Part shown: in pieces, positions 26,045-37,697 of the stretch | Layout: each line of letters opens with the position of its first letter | How positions within the stretch are numbered: position 1 is the first letter of the stretch | From: Acetomicrobium sp. S15 = DSM 107314 | GTDB taxonomy: Bacteria; Synergistota; Synergistia; Synergistales; Thermosynergistaceae | Direction of reading: 5' to 3' | NCBI RefSeq assembly: GCF_016125955.1 | Contig: NZ_JADEVE010000336.1 | Location: 186,001-250,000 of the forward strand | DNA length: 64,000 nt | Made by a program: the position numbers and the translations under genes | The notes under the pieces: model-generated | The model's database searches: none | What the model saw: only the letters and a program-made list of their open reading frames with translations | Told to the model about the DNA's origin: nothing

Positions 26045-27942
26045 ACGAGGCTCCCCCTTTTCCTTGCGAATGGTTTGTATTCCTTCCCGCCGCCCTTGTA
26101 GAACTTCCCCAGAAATTCCACATAGTGCAAGCGGGCTGCGTGCAGGCCAGATCCAGCTACCGCTAAAATCAGATTCAGGAGATGGATGGAAAGTGCCAGG
26201 AAGATGCCGAGGAAAGACACCCCTAAGGCATCGACGAAACGAGATGCTACAACGGCCAAGATGGCCGACGAGAGCCCTATAGCGGCTATGCGCACGTAGC
26301 TTAAAATGTTTCCCACAGCTCCTATGGTCTCTACGAGACCCCCGAGGAAGCCGACCTTGAGGAGAAGGAGCAGTCCTACGATGGTAATTGAGACTGAAAG
26401 AGTGAAAAACGACTTCGGGAGCCATCCCTTAACGTGCACCAAAACGATTATCAGTGCTGTTATGAGCAATATGTTGGCCAAGCGTTCCATCCACATATGT
26501 TTATCCCTGTGCCTGAGACCGCGCAAAAAACCGACGAATAACCCCAAAAGCACATGTACGGCGCCAAGGCCTACAGTAAAAGAAATCACGGGCAAGACTG
26601 CCTGGCTGCGTTCCACCCATAAAGGTTCCATATGAATGAGGCGATGCCCGAGATCCCCGAAAAATTCGCCGAAGGCGACTCCCCAGAAGGCACTCCAACA
26701 AGCCATGTGAACGATCACAGACCCAATGTCGCGCCACAGCTCTCTTTTGCACTTGCGCCGCAAGAGCCACCCCAGCACGCCCATAATTATTGCGTAGCCG
26801 ATATCTCCAACCATGCACCCCGCAAAGAAAGGGAAAAAGATGGCGATCAAAGCGGTGGGGTCCATCTCGTTGTAACGAGGTACCGGAAGGAGTTTGAGGA
26901 AGACCTCAAAGGGTTTAAATTGCGAGGGATTGTCCAACGCGGTAGGGACCTCGTGCCATTCCTCGCTTGAGGGGTAACGCCATTGTATTAAAATTCTACC
27001 GTCAAAGCGCTCTTTTAGCCTTGTGATAAGAGCTTCAAGTGCTTCCGCCGGTATCCATCCCTCGATGACAAATATGCCTCCGTTTTCTTTGACCGCGAGC
27101 TGCTTGACTGTCAGTTGGTCTAATTTTTCTTCAACCAAAAAATAGAGCGCAGCCAAATGAGGGCCCCATTCCTCTTTGCACTTCTCAAGCTCCTCGTCTA
27201 TGGATTTTAGTCTTTTAGGAACCCAAGAGAGCTTATCTTCAAGCGCCTCAATGGATTTGAGGAGACTTTCTCCCCTCGTCTCGTCCGGCGGATGCCACGG
27301 TATCCCACCGGTTAAACGCATGAAATCCTCCGCTATTTTTTCGCCTTGCGGATCCACGCTTATGGCCAAAATCGTCTCGTCGTCCTTAAGCCGCACACTG
27401 TGATGCGAAAGGTAAGGCCTCTCTTTCGGCGAAGTGACAACCTTGAGACGCGACCTCAATTGGGAAAGCGCTCTGGCATGAGATTTGTGATCGAGCCGCC
27501 ATATGGATACACACTTACCCTTGGACATTTCCTCCTCGAGGAAGGTTTGGAAATGATACGCGACTTGATGACTCATCCTCAGAGATCTTAACATCTCCAT
27601 CAAGGATGAGCGCTCTTCGAGGAGGAGGTGCAGCCTCCTTTTGAACTCTTCCAAGCTCTTCGCTATTTCGTCTACAACTTCCGGGTTTTCAAATTGGATC
27701 TTTCCTCTGATCCTTAAGAGGGCTTCATTGCTGATTCTGTCCCACTCTTTCCAGCCTAAGGCTTCTACCATGCCCAGAATTGTCGCGCCGAGCAGGCGTA
27801 ATCCTTTGAGTTCCTCGCTAGCAAGCGGCGGAGCGCTCGGAATATCGAGGTGTAGCACACCCAACTCCTGAAGTTCCTCTACAATTGCATCCTTTTCGCT
27901 GCCGATTCCCCATACGGCGACGCGAACCATCTCCACTATCAC
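26029..27942 (-). CDS. atpI: V-type ATPase subunit I (a-subunit homologue)
   Basis: About 637 residues. The N-terminal half is cytoplasmic with coiled coils; the C-terminal half has about seven transmembrane helices forming the ion half-channels (FFPFFAGCMVGDIGYAI and FGEFFGDLGHRL are typical; the essential Arg-type region precedes LLNLILAVAG). GTG at 27942 follows GGAGGGG; an ATG at 27930 is the alternative. Confidence 0.93.
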   Translation of the reverse strand: MIVEMVRVAVWGIGSEKDAIVEELQELGVLHLDIPSAPPLASEELKGLRLLGATILGMVEALGWKEWDRISNEALLRIRGKIQFENPEVVDEIAKSLEEFKRRLHLLLEERSSLMEMLRSLRMSHQVAYHFQTFLEEEMSKGKCVSIWRLDHKSHARALSQLRSRLKVVTSPKERPYLSHHSVRLKDDETILAISVDPQGEKIAEDFMRLTGGIPWHPPDETRGESLLKSIEALEDKLSWVPKRLKSIDEELEKCKEEWGPHLAALYFLVEEKLDQLTVKQLAVKENGGIFVIEGWIPAEALEALITRLKERFDGRILIQWRYPSSEEWHEVPTALDNPSQFKPFEVFLKLLPVPRYNEMDPTALIAIFFPFFAGCMVGDIGYAIIMGVLGWLLRRKCKRELWRDIGSVIVHMACWSAFWGVAFGEFFGDLGHRLIHMEPLWVERSQAVLPVISFTVGLGAVHVLLGLFVGFLRGLRHRDKHMWMERLANILLITALIIVLVHVKGWLPKSFFTLSVSITIVGLLLLLKVGFLGGLVETIGAVGNILSYVRIAAIGLSSAILAVVASRFVDALGVSFLGIFLALSIHLLNLILAVAGSGLHAARLHYVEFLGKFYKGGGKEYKPFARKRGSLVWKRR

Positions 27943-27946
27943 GCTT

Positions 27947-28288
27947 TTATATCCCCTCCACAGACTCACCGAGGATTGTGCTCACAGCGAAGTCGACGAT
28001 CTCACCGAGAAGGGCATTTCGATCTATTGTATCGGTTAGACGCCGACATTTTTCCTCTATTTCTGTTTTTAACCTATCTTCCTCTTGGACGAGGTCAGCT
28101 TCGAACTCTTTCCACTTTTCCATGGCTCGCTTAAGAGAGAGTTCCTCCAGTTCTCTTAGGCGCTCAAGCGCCTCAAGGCGCCGTTTTTCTAAGGCTTTTC
28201 GCTTAGCCTCAAGCTCTTCTTCCAACTGTAATCTATAGCGCTCAAGCTCAGCCTCCACGTTCCGGGTTGCGCTATGGTCTTCCTTCAT
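27947..28288 (-). CDS. V-type ATPase subunit G/H-like peripheral stalk coiled coil
   Basis: 113 residues, almost all charged helix with heptad character (about 10-85: RYRLQLEEELEAKRKALE and onward). First ATPase gene in the operon. Length, coiled coil and position ahead of subunit I fit the G/H stator partner of subunit E. Sequence alone is low-complexity, so the call leans on context. Confidence 0.7.
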   Translation of the reverse strand: MKEDHSATRNVEAELERYRLQLEEELEAKRKALEKRRLEALERLRELEELSLKRAMEKWKEFEADLVQEEDRLKTEIEEKCRRLTDTIDRNALLGEIVDFAVSTILGESVEGI

Positions 28289-28736
28289 GGGCCTCCTCCA
28301 TTAGAAATTCGCAAAAGGCGCCGCGGTCTATGATACCGAGAAGCCTCCCTTCTTTCACTACAGGGAGGCGTTTTATCCTCTTCCGTATCATCAAATCTGC
28401 CACAGTCATAAGGCTGACCTCTGGCTCGACGCATATCGGATCTCGGTTCATGAATTCCCCTACCGCCTTATGTCCCAGCCTGCCAAGACGTTCTATGAGA
28501 TTTCCTTCCGAATTGTCTAAGAAGCCGTTCTGGGCTAATATCTCCAAATAAGTTGGCAGAGCAAACCTTAGAATGTCGCTTTCCGAGAGAAAGCCTACCA
28601 GTATCCAATCATCCCTTACAACTGGCAAGCCAGAAAGGCGCTGCATGTATAAGATGCGCACCGCATCGAGCACCAAGTCATCCTCTGCAACCGCAGTGAG
28701 ATCTCGGTGCATTAGGTCTTTTGCGGTTATAGTCAC
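28272..28736 (-). CDS. CBS-pair domain protein
   Basis: About 154 residues, essentially two CBS modules. Starts TITAKDLMHRDLTAV and VGEFMNRDPICVEPEVSLMTV mark them, and each ends with a VVxxxxLxGIIDR-type segment. CBS pairs bind adenosine nucleotides or SAM and usually regulate a partner. GTG at 28736 overlaps the upstream gene's stop (GTGA). It sits directly before the V-ATPase genes; a sensory link to energy state is only a suggestion. Confidence 0.88.
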   Translation of the reverse strand: MTITAKDLMHRDLTAVAEDDLVLDAVRILYMQRLSGLPVVRDDWILVGFLSESDILRFALPTYLEILAQNGFLDNSEGNLIERLGRLGHKAVGEFMNRDPICVEPEVSLMTVADLMIRKRIKRLPVVKEGRLLGIIDRGAFCEFLMEEAHEGRP

Positions 28737-30463
28737 GGTTCCTCCCTCCACCTATCTATACCCAGGCACGTCATTATGACTAATATCGCGAAGATGGGCA
28801 AGCGACTGACGCGTTTTATCCTCCATGGCTCCTGGACAGTTCTGTATAGCCACTCGAGCCCCATCCTTTGCCAAAGAATAGGAGCCCTTTTCAGGCGTCC
28901 CGACAACACGTCGAAACTCCCCCCCACGCCCACGCTGACTATGCCGTTCAAACCTTTCAAGTTCCGATCGATCCAGATCTCCTGTTTAGGGGAACCCATG
29001 CCGACAAAGAGCAACCGCGCGCCGGAGTTTCGGATCTCTTCGCATATTAAGACATCTTGAGCCTCATTGAAGTAACCGTCATGGACACCGGCCACGACGA
29101 GACCCGGATATCTTGCAGATAACTTACAAGCCGCCTCTTCGGCCACGCCGGGTTTGCCGCCCAACAAATACACAGGCCACCCTTGCGCTGCGGCGACTCT
29201 GCAAAGTTGATCCATAAACTCTACGCCGGCTATCCGTTCCTGCACTCTATATCCAAGGCATCTCAAACCCCAGATCAATCCCACCCCGTCGGGCAAGACC
29301 ATATCGGCGGCTCTGACGATTCGTCGATAATTCGCATCGGTGCGACTCCTATAGGCAGCCAACGCATCGGGCGTAACCACATAGCGCGCAAGGTCTCCGG
29401 ATTCGATCCATCCGCAGACCTTGGAGAGGACATAGGTGAGTGATACGTTATCCACTCGTATACCCCACAATACGGGCCATCGCATGTCGCTTTTAGGTAG
29501 GAGCTTCCTGGTGCTGCCCAGCACAACTGCTATGCCGGCGCCCAAAAAGGCCATCGTGAGAGGGCGCGAAGCCCAGCCCAACGGTAGCTCGGAAGAAGCG
29601 ACAGCGCCGCCGAGGCACATACACACCAAAGCAACCAACCTTATCGCCTTGGGATGATCGATGCCCATCGATATAAAGCGGCGATACAGCGATGGAAAGC
29701 GAGTCAAATCTACGGCAAAGGCTCGGCTTGCCACATAGAGCGATGTTTCTAAAATGGGGAGGGCGAAAAGCCCCAAAGGTAAGAATAGCAATACGGTGAA
29801 CGTTACTCCCTTGCTCACCCCCAGGATTGAAGTGCCAGCTATGAGAACCCCCCACATCCCGGCAAGCGGTTCCCCTAAGCGACGGAAGGGGTGTCCATGG
29901 CGGCTCCAAAACACGGCCGTAAAGGCCAATCCCGCCGCCGAAAGCCAGACGGCGTCCGGCGTATGCTGCGGAAGTACGAATGTTACTATAGACATCAACA
30001 ACCATACGACCGCTAACAGATGGCCCATGAGGCCAGGAGTTTGGTCCAGTTCCTGGAGTAGAAGGGGAAAGAGCGTCATCCAAATTGTGGTCACCATTAC
30101 CGAGGCCCACGGTGAGAAATAGTAATACTCCCCTCGAGGCAGGCTCATGAAGGATATCCTGGGGCCAAAAGCGCAAAAAGCCATGCCGATAAGTATGTAT
30201 GCAAGAGACCAAAGTCGATGAGGGTAATATTTGCGCGCTATGCCGACCACTAAGGCCAGAACAGCAAAAGCTACCACGACCTGGGCAGATCTGGAACCCA
30301 TCGCTATTGCGAGCAGGGCTATGCTACCGATCAGCGTGAGATCGCGCACATAATCCCTCTGATCGGGCAAAAGGACTCTCTTTAGGTTTTTATGAATCAA
30401 AAGACAGGCGATCGCTGTGATCATTACTATAGCAATTTGGCCCCATACAAAGCTGCTTATCAC
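28733..30463 (-). CDS. Degenerate WecA-like membrane domain fused to WecG/TagA glycosyltransferase
   Basis: 576 residues. The first ~320 are multi-pass membrane and resemble a polyprenyl-phosphate sugar-1-P transferase (LPILETSLYVASR and RFISMGIDHPKAIRL match the family's C-terminal PILDT and LxxLGLSHRQA). The catalytic motifs are lost: the DGxDGL-type segment reads QELDQTPGL (137-145) and the MGDxGS-type segment reads LGEPLAG (196-202). Residues ~335-550 are a WecG/TagA/CpsF domain (VTPDALAAYRS, LPDGVGLIW, YLLGGKPGVAE, FVGMGSPKQEIWI). Presumably transfers a ManNAc-type sugar to a lipid carrier. Confidence 0.8.
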   Translation of the reverse strand: MISSFVWGQIAIVMITAIACLLIHKNLKRVLLPDQRDYVRDLTLIGSIALLAIAMGSRSAQVVVAFAVLALVVGIARKYYPHRLWSLAYILIGMAFCAFGPRISFMSLPRGEYYYFSPWASVMVTTIWMTLFPLLLQELDQTPGLMGHLLAVVWLLMSIVTFVLPQHTPDAVWLSAAGLAFTAVFWSRHGHPFRRLGEPLAGMWGVLIAGTSILGVSKGVTFTVLLFLPLGLFALPILETSLYVASRAFAVDLTRFPSLYRRFISMGIDHPKAIRLVALVCMCLGGAVASSELPLGWASRPLTMAFLGAGIAVVLGSTRKLLPKSDMRWPVLWGIRVDNVSLTYVLSKVCGWIESGDLARYVVTPDALAAYRSRTDANYRRIVRAADMVLPDGVGLIWGLRCLGYRVQERIAGVEFMDQLCRVAAAQGWPVYLLGGKPGVAEEAACKLSARYPGLVVAGVHDGYFNEAQDVLICEEIRNSGARLLFVGMGSPKQEIWIDRNLKGLNGIVSVGVGGSFDVLSGRLKRAPILWQRMGLEWLYRTVQEPWRIKRVSRLPIFAILVIMTCLGIDRWREEP

Positions 30464-30590
30464 CGTCGGGCCTCCCTTCGAGGCAAGGTATGATAGCTAT
30501 AAGGTCAAAGTTATTGTATCATACCCATGTGCGACGAGGCTATGATCATGCAAAGTGTATCTTGGATCGAAAAAGGAGAGAGGGCGTATA

Positions 30591-33131
<2,541 letters not shown>

Positions 33132-33164
33132 GTTTTCACACTCCCTTATCGACAAACTCTTGAT

Positions 33165-34409
33165 TCAACCGATAAAATCGCGAATGTGCAAAAGGTGGCC
33201 CAATTTATCTTGCTTAGTCCTGAGGTAATTTTGGTTGTAAGAGTTGGGTGGTATTTCGATGGGAACCCTGTCCACCACCTCGAGTCCATACCCTCTTAGA
33301 CCAACGATCTTTTTGGGGTTGTTCGTCATCAAGCGAATCTTGCGCAACCCCAGATGAACGAGGATCTGAGCGCCTATCCCGTAATCTCGCAAATCGGGAG
33401 GGTAACCCAATGCCAGGTTTGCCTCCACTGTATCGAGCCCCTTCTCCTGAAGCTCGTAGGCCTTCAACTTTTGAAGCAGGCCTATGCCCCTACCCTCTTG
33501 GCGCATGTAAAGGAGTACTCCCATGCCCTCTTTTTCAATAAGTTCCATGGCCTTATGGAGTTGTTGGCCGCAATCGCACTTGAGAGAGCCGAAAACCTCT
33601 CCCGTGAGGCATTCGGAGTGCACTCTGACCAATACCGGCATCTCTGTCGTCAGATCTCCTTTGACGAGCGCTATATGGAGCCGCTCCGGCGATTCGTCAA
33701 GTATAAAGCGGTATGCGTGAGCAATAAAATCGCCATAAATCGTGGGCAGATGAACGCTTGAAACCCTTTCAACCAGGCACTCCCTCTCATGACGATAGCG
33801 TATCAGCGCAGCAATGGTAAGTATTTTAAGCCCATGTTTTTCTGCAAATTGGATCAGATCGGGGACCCTCGCCATAGTGCCGTCGTCATTCATTATCTCA
33901 CATATGACGCCGGCGGGCTGCAAGCCGGCGAGACGTGCCAAGTCTACCGCAGCCTCCGTGTGCCCAGCTCGCTTCAGTACCCCGCCCTTTCTGGCTACGA
34001 GCGGGAAAACGTGGCCAGGACGGCGAAAGTCGTCCGGACCGGCAGATGGATCGGCCAAGGACCGGCACGTCAATGCTCGTTCGGCCGCCGAAATACCTGT
34101 GGTTGTCCCTTTAGCGGCATCGACCGTAATTGTGAAAGCTGTCCCATGGCGATCCGTATTGCGCGGCACCATGAAGTCGAGCTGAAGCTCGTGCGCCCTC
34201 TCTTGAGTTATCGGGGCACATATTAAGCCTCTGCCATATTTGGCCATGAAGTTTATATCCTCAGGCCTCACTTTTTCTGCTGCCATGAGCAGGTCGCCCT
34301 CGTTCTCTCTCTCTTCATCATCCACCACGATTATCATCTTTCCCTGGCGGATATCTTCGAGGGCCTCTTCCACGCTACAAAATGTGCCCGTCGATGACGT
34401 TAGCGTCAA
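33165..34409 (-). CDS. ribBA: Bifunctional DHBP synthase / GTP cyclohydrolase II
   Basis: 414 residues from the TTG at 34409 (AAGGGGGGAAGG upstream). Residues ~10-205 are RibB ([18 protein letters not shown], the acidic loop, and RPGHVFPL). The rest is RibA with the zinc-binding [18 protein letters not shown] and the RQEGRGIGL motif. It provides both entry substrates of riboflavin synthesis. Confidence 0.97.
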   Translation of the reverse strand: MTLTSSTGTFCSVEEALEDIRQGKMIIVVDDEERENEGDLLMAAEKVRPEDINFMAKYGRGLICAPITQERAHELQLDFMVPRNTDRHGTAFTITVDAAKGTTTGISAAERALTCRSLADPSAGPDDFRRPGHVFPLVARKGGVLKRAGHTEAAVDLARLAGLQPAGVICEIMNDDGTMARVPDLIQFAEKHGLKILTIAALIRYRHERECLVERVSSVHLPTIYGDFIAHAYRFILDESPERLHIALVKGDLTTEMPVLVRVHSECLTGEVFGSLKCDCGQQLHKAMELIEKEGMGVLLYMRQEGRGIGLLQKLKAYELQEKGLDTVEANLALGYPPDLRDYGIGAQILVHLGLRKIRLMTNNPKKIVGLRGYGLEVVDRVPIEIPPNSYNQNYLRTKQDKLGHLLHIRDFIG

Positions 34410-34432
34410 AATCCTTCCCCCCTTGCAAATTA

Positions 34433-35074
34433 TCATATCCAGCCGTAGCGAGAAAGCTTCTCCCACGTGAGATGAGAACCGCTTTCGCTGCTGTGGAGGA
34501 AGCGTTCGATATATCTGCCGAGGATATCCGTTTCGATGTTGACCTGATCTCCCTCCCTCGCCTTACCGAGCGTGGTGCTTTCGAGTGTCGCCGGTATGAG
34601 GCCTACAGAAAAGGTGCTTCCTTCTATCTCTATCACGGTGAGACTGACGCCATCTACAGCGATCGATCCCTTCGGCACGATATATCGAGAGATCTCTTCT
34701 TCCGTTTTTATCCACATAGTCTTTGTGCGCTTGCCGCTCGCTACCTTTGAGATAACCCCCACGCCCTCCACATGTCCTTGGACTATGTGCCCATCGAGGC
34801 GAGAAGAAGGTTTCAATGACCTCTCGAGATTCAGAAGATCTCCGGGGCGCAGGAAGGAAAGTTTCGTCTTCTTAGCTGTCTCTTCCATCATCTCCGCTAT
34901 AAAGATACCCCCCCTAATTCCCACAACCGTAAGGCATGCCCCCGAGACAGCTACAGAACTGCCCAGTGCCATATCCTTTGAAACTAAGGGAGCTTCAACC
35001 TCGAGTGTTATCGTCTCTCCCTCTCGCCTTATTGACTTGAGTTTTCCTATCTCTTCTACAATGCCGGTGAACAT
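34433..35074 (-). CDS. ribE: Riboflavin synthase, alpha chain
   Basis: 213 residues made of two similar barrels, each beginning with the family pattern ([12 protein letters not shown] at the N terminus; the second near [14 protein letters not shown]). Catalyses dismutation of lumazine to riboflavin. Start at ATG 35074 with GGAGGTAAGG upstream; it overlaps the ribD end by 19 bp. Confidence 0.96.
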   Translation of the reverse strand: MFTGIVEEIGKLKSIRREGETITLEVEAPLVSKDMALGSSVAVSGACLTVVGIRGGIFIAEMMEETAKKTKLSFLRPGDLLNLERSLKPSSRLDGHIVQGHVEGVGVISKVASGKRTKTMWIKTEEEISRYIVPKGSIAVDGVSLTVIEIEGSTFSVGLIPATLESTTLGKAREGDQVNIETDILGRYIERFLHSSESGSHLTWEKLSRYGWI

Positions 35075-36165
35075 TTCGGCCTTACCTCCAACCACAGATC
35101 CCCGTCGAGGTTTTTTACCTCCTTTATCTCTCCTTCAAAAGCCCTCTCTATTGCTACCGTTTCCAGATAGCCCAAGACTGGAAGGCCAACGCCAAGAAAT
35201 TTCGGAGCCACGAAGATCTCGAACAAATCGACGAACCCTTCTCTGGCGAAAGAGCTCGCTATGGACGGCCCTCCCTCAATCAGGAGGTAGCAGACCCCTC
35301 TGTCTGATAGAAAATTGAGCACATCGCTCAAGTTTGGGTGTCCTCTTTCGTCACGCGGCAGGATTACGACCTCGCCACCGGCATCCTCGAGCGCTCGTAT
35401 GCGTGCGCTGTCGCATCCTTCGGCCGCTATTATCACACAGCTTCCGCCGTCGAGTACCTTAGCCCTTATGGGGGTGCGAAGATTGCTGTCGAGCACGACC
35501 TTCAAGGGGTTTCGCCCCTCCACATGGCGGACTGATAGCTCTGGGTCGTCTGATATCACTGTATTAACACCCACGACTACGGCATCGCTTTCGCTTCTCA
35601 AGAGGTGAGCCACGCTTCTCGAGCGCAAATTCGTTACCCATCGGCTCTCGCCGTTTTTTAGCGCAACCATGCCGTCCAAACTCACGGCGCACTTGAGCAC
35701 GACCCAGGGGCGGCGCAGCTCTGTCATCCTGAAGAAGCCACGGTTTGCCCACTTCGCTTCTTCTTCTAAAACACCGACGGCGGTGCGAAGGCCCGACGTT
35801 TCGAGGATTTTCATACCGGAGCCGCTCACTGCGGGATTCGGATCGATTACAGCTGCCACCACTTCTGTCACGCCAGCTTCTACCAGGCGAGGCGCGCATG
35901 GTGGCGTCTTGCCCCAGTGGGAGCACGGTTCAAGGCTGACGTAGGCCGTGCTACCGGAGGCGTTCTTCCCGGCCATATCGAGGGCCATGACCTCTGCGTG
36001 TGGACCCCCAAAAGATTTGTGGTAGCCCCATCCTACCACAGACCCTTCTTTCACCAAAACACATCCTACCTTGGGGTTGGGGCTGACAAAGCCTGTACCC
36101 CTTTCTGCCAGACTCAAAGCCATGCGCATGAAGTGCTCGTCAAGGCGTCTTCGAGAGTTCGGCAT
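35056..36165 (-). CDS. ribD: Bifunctional riboflavin deaminase/reductase
   Basis: 369 residues. N-terminal deaminase (1-145) with the zinc motif HAEV and PCSHWGKTPPCAPRLV; C-terminal reductase (about 150-369) with SLDGMVALKNGESRWV and the LLIEGGPSIASSF loop. It overlaps the end of uvrC by 26 bp, so the rib genes are read from the uvrC transcript. I saw no FMN riboswitch upstream. Confidence 0.95.
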   Translation of the reverse strand: MPNSRRRLDEHFMRMALSLAERGTGFVSPNPKVGCVLVKEGSVVGWGYHKSFGGPHAEVMALDMAGKNASGSTAYVSLEPCSHWGKTPPCAPRLVEAGVTEVVAAVIDPNPAVSGSGMKILETSGLRTAVGVLEEEAKWANRGFFRMTELRRPWVVLKCAVSLDGMVALKNGESRWVTNLRSRSVAHLLRSESDAVVVGVNTVISDDPELSVRHVEGRNPLKVVLDSNLRTPIRAKVLDGGSCVIIAAEGCDSARIRALEDAGGEVVILPRDERGHPNLSDVLNFLSDRGVCYLLIEGGPSIASSFAREGFVDLFEIFVAPKFLGVGLPVLGYLETVAIERAFEGEIKEVKNLDGDLWLEVRPKCSPAL

Positions 36166-37636
36166 CCTTACCCTCCCTAAGTGTATTTATTATACGCTTG
36201 GCTAATGAGGGGCCAACGCCTGGCACGGCAGTCAATTGCTCGGGCTCGAGGTCCGATATCCTGGCGACGCTTCCGAACATCGCCAAGAGCGCGGCGGCTC
36301 GCCTTTTGCCCACGCCAGGGATCTCTTCGAGCGCAGACCGCCGATATCGCTGATCTCGTCCGCGTCTATGGCTGCTTACGGCAAAGCGGTGGGCTTCATC
36401 GCGCACGCGTTGCAGCAGCTTAAGGCCCGGGTCTTCGCGCGAAAGCTTCAGGGGAGACCTCTTCCCTGGCAGGTAAAGTGCCTCTTCTTCCTTTGCCAGC
36501 GCCACAACCGGCAAGTCCTCGAGGCCCAGTTTGTGCAGGGCCTGAAGCGCAAACTGTAACTGCACTGCTCCTCCATCCACCAAAAGGAGCTGTGGCAGCG
36601 CTTCTTCCTCGTCGAGAAGGCGCCTATATCGCCTGTAAACCACTTCTTCTATGCACCTGAAGTCGTCCACGCCCTCGACGGTACGAATTCGAAACTTGCG
36701 GTACAGCGATGGATTTGCCACTCCCTGTTCGAAGACTACAAAGACGCCGTACGATTCGCGCCCGCTCAGATGAGATATGTCACAGCCGTCTATCCTCCAC
36801 GGCAAAGCGGCGAGCCCCAAACGGCTTTGCAGAGCGGTCATTGCGCACCATGTGTCTTTGTCGAGGTCTTCCGATAGAGAGTAGGATACTTTTTGTCGGC
36901 TCAACCGCCAAACAGCCCTAATCGCGTCACGCATTCGTGCCGCTTCCTCGAAGGCTAAGGCTTCCGCGGCCTTTTCCATTTTTGCTCTTAGTCTTTCGAC
37001 CAACGGCAAGGCTTGACCGCGGAGGAGCATGATGATCTCATCCACTCTATCACGATAATCGGACTCAGAGCAAGCACCGGTACACGGTGCCAGACACTTG
37101 CCGAGAAAATGGCGCAGACATGGCCTCTCTCGCGCAGGGATCTTTTCAAGCGTCGCGCTGCAGCTCCTCAAAGGAAAGTAGCGCTCTACTAAGCGCAACA
37201 CCTGCCTCAATTCCGATACGCGCGTGTACGGGCCTATATAAATAGACCCGTCGTCTTCCTTGTGCCTGGTTATTACTAACCTTGGGAAGCGTTCGTTGGT
37301 TATTTTTACATAAGGGTAACGCTCCCCCATCTTCAGCTCCACGTTGAAAAACGGCTGATATTGTTTTATCAGCTTCGCTTCGACTACAAGCGCCTCGGCC
37401 TCCGTCTCCGTCCGTATGAACGATATATCGCTTATACTGTGGATCAGCTTACGCAACCGGGGCGAAGCTATTTGGGCATGGCGAAAGTAAGAAAGGACGC
37501 GCTTCTTCAAAGACCTCGCCTTCCCCACGTATATGACCCGTCCTGTCTCGTCGTGCATTATATAAACGCCAGGACGATCGGGAAATCGCCTCACTTTATC
37601 CCTGAGCGCCTCCGGCGTAGGTGGCTTCGTTTCCAT
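36140..37636 (-). CDS. uvrC: Excinuclease ABC subunit C
   Basis: 498 residues, about 100 shorter than most UvrC. GIY-YIG nuclease at the N terminus (RPGVYIMHDETGRVIYVGKA), a cysteine cluster (RPCLRHFLGKCLAPC), the UVR domain near 205-240, an RNase H-like endonuclease (DISHLSGRESYGVFVVFEQG; LLVDGGAVQLQ) and C-terminal helix-hairpin-helix pairs (EEIPGVGKRRAAALL; VPGVGPSLAKRI). All domains needed for both incisions are present. First gene of the uvrC-rib-serS operon, divergent from cysS. Confidence 0.95.
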   Translation of the reverse strand: METKPPTPEALRDKVRRFPDRPGVYIMHDETGRVIYVGKARSLKKRVLSYFRHAQIASPRLRKLIHSISDISFIRTETEAEALVVEAKLIKQYQPFFNVELKMGERYPYVKITNERFPRLVITRHKEDDGSIYIGPYTRVSELRQVLRLVERYFPLRSCSATLEKIPARERPCLRHFLGKCLAPCTGACSESDYRDRVDEIIMLLRGQALPLVERLRAKMEKAAEALAFEEAARMRDAIRAVWRLSRQKVSYSLSEDLDKDTWCAMTALQSRLGLAALPWRIDGCDISHLSGRESYGVFVVFEQGVANPSLYRKFRIRTVEGVDDFRCIEEVVYRRYRRLLDEEEALPQLLLVDGGAVQLQFALQALHKLGLEDLPVVALAKEEEALYLPGKRSPLKLSREDPGLKLLQRVRDEAHRFAVSSHRRGRDQRYRRSALEEIPGVGKRRAAALLAMFGSVARISDLEPEQLTAVPGVGPSLAKRIINTLREGKDAELSKTP

Positions 37637-37659
37637 AACACAAGTCTCTCCCTTCTGGT

Positions 37660-37672
37660 ATCATTATAATCC
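37660..37672. promoter_or_regulatory. Shared -10 region between uvrC and cysS
   Basis: CATTATAATCCC contains ATTATAAT, which reads as a -10 box on both strands in the 60-bp divergent gap. No clear -35 is seen for either direction. Confidence 0.35.
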
Positions 37673-37697
37673 CTGACGCAAAAAGGAGGTGCGACTC

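Noticed and set aside
25826-26425. 199-codon version of subunit K
   Set aside because: The extra N-terminal part is the antisense-frame shadow of subunit I; the GTG at 26044 gives a standard proteolipid.
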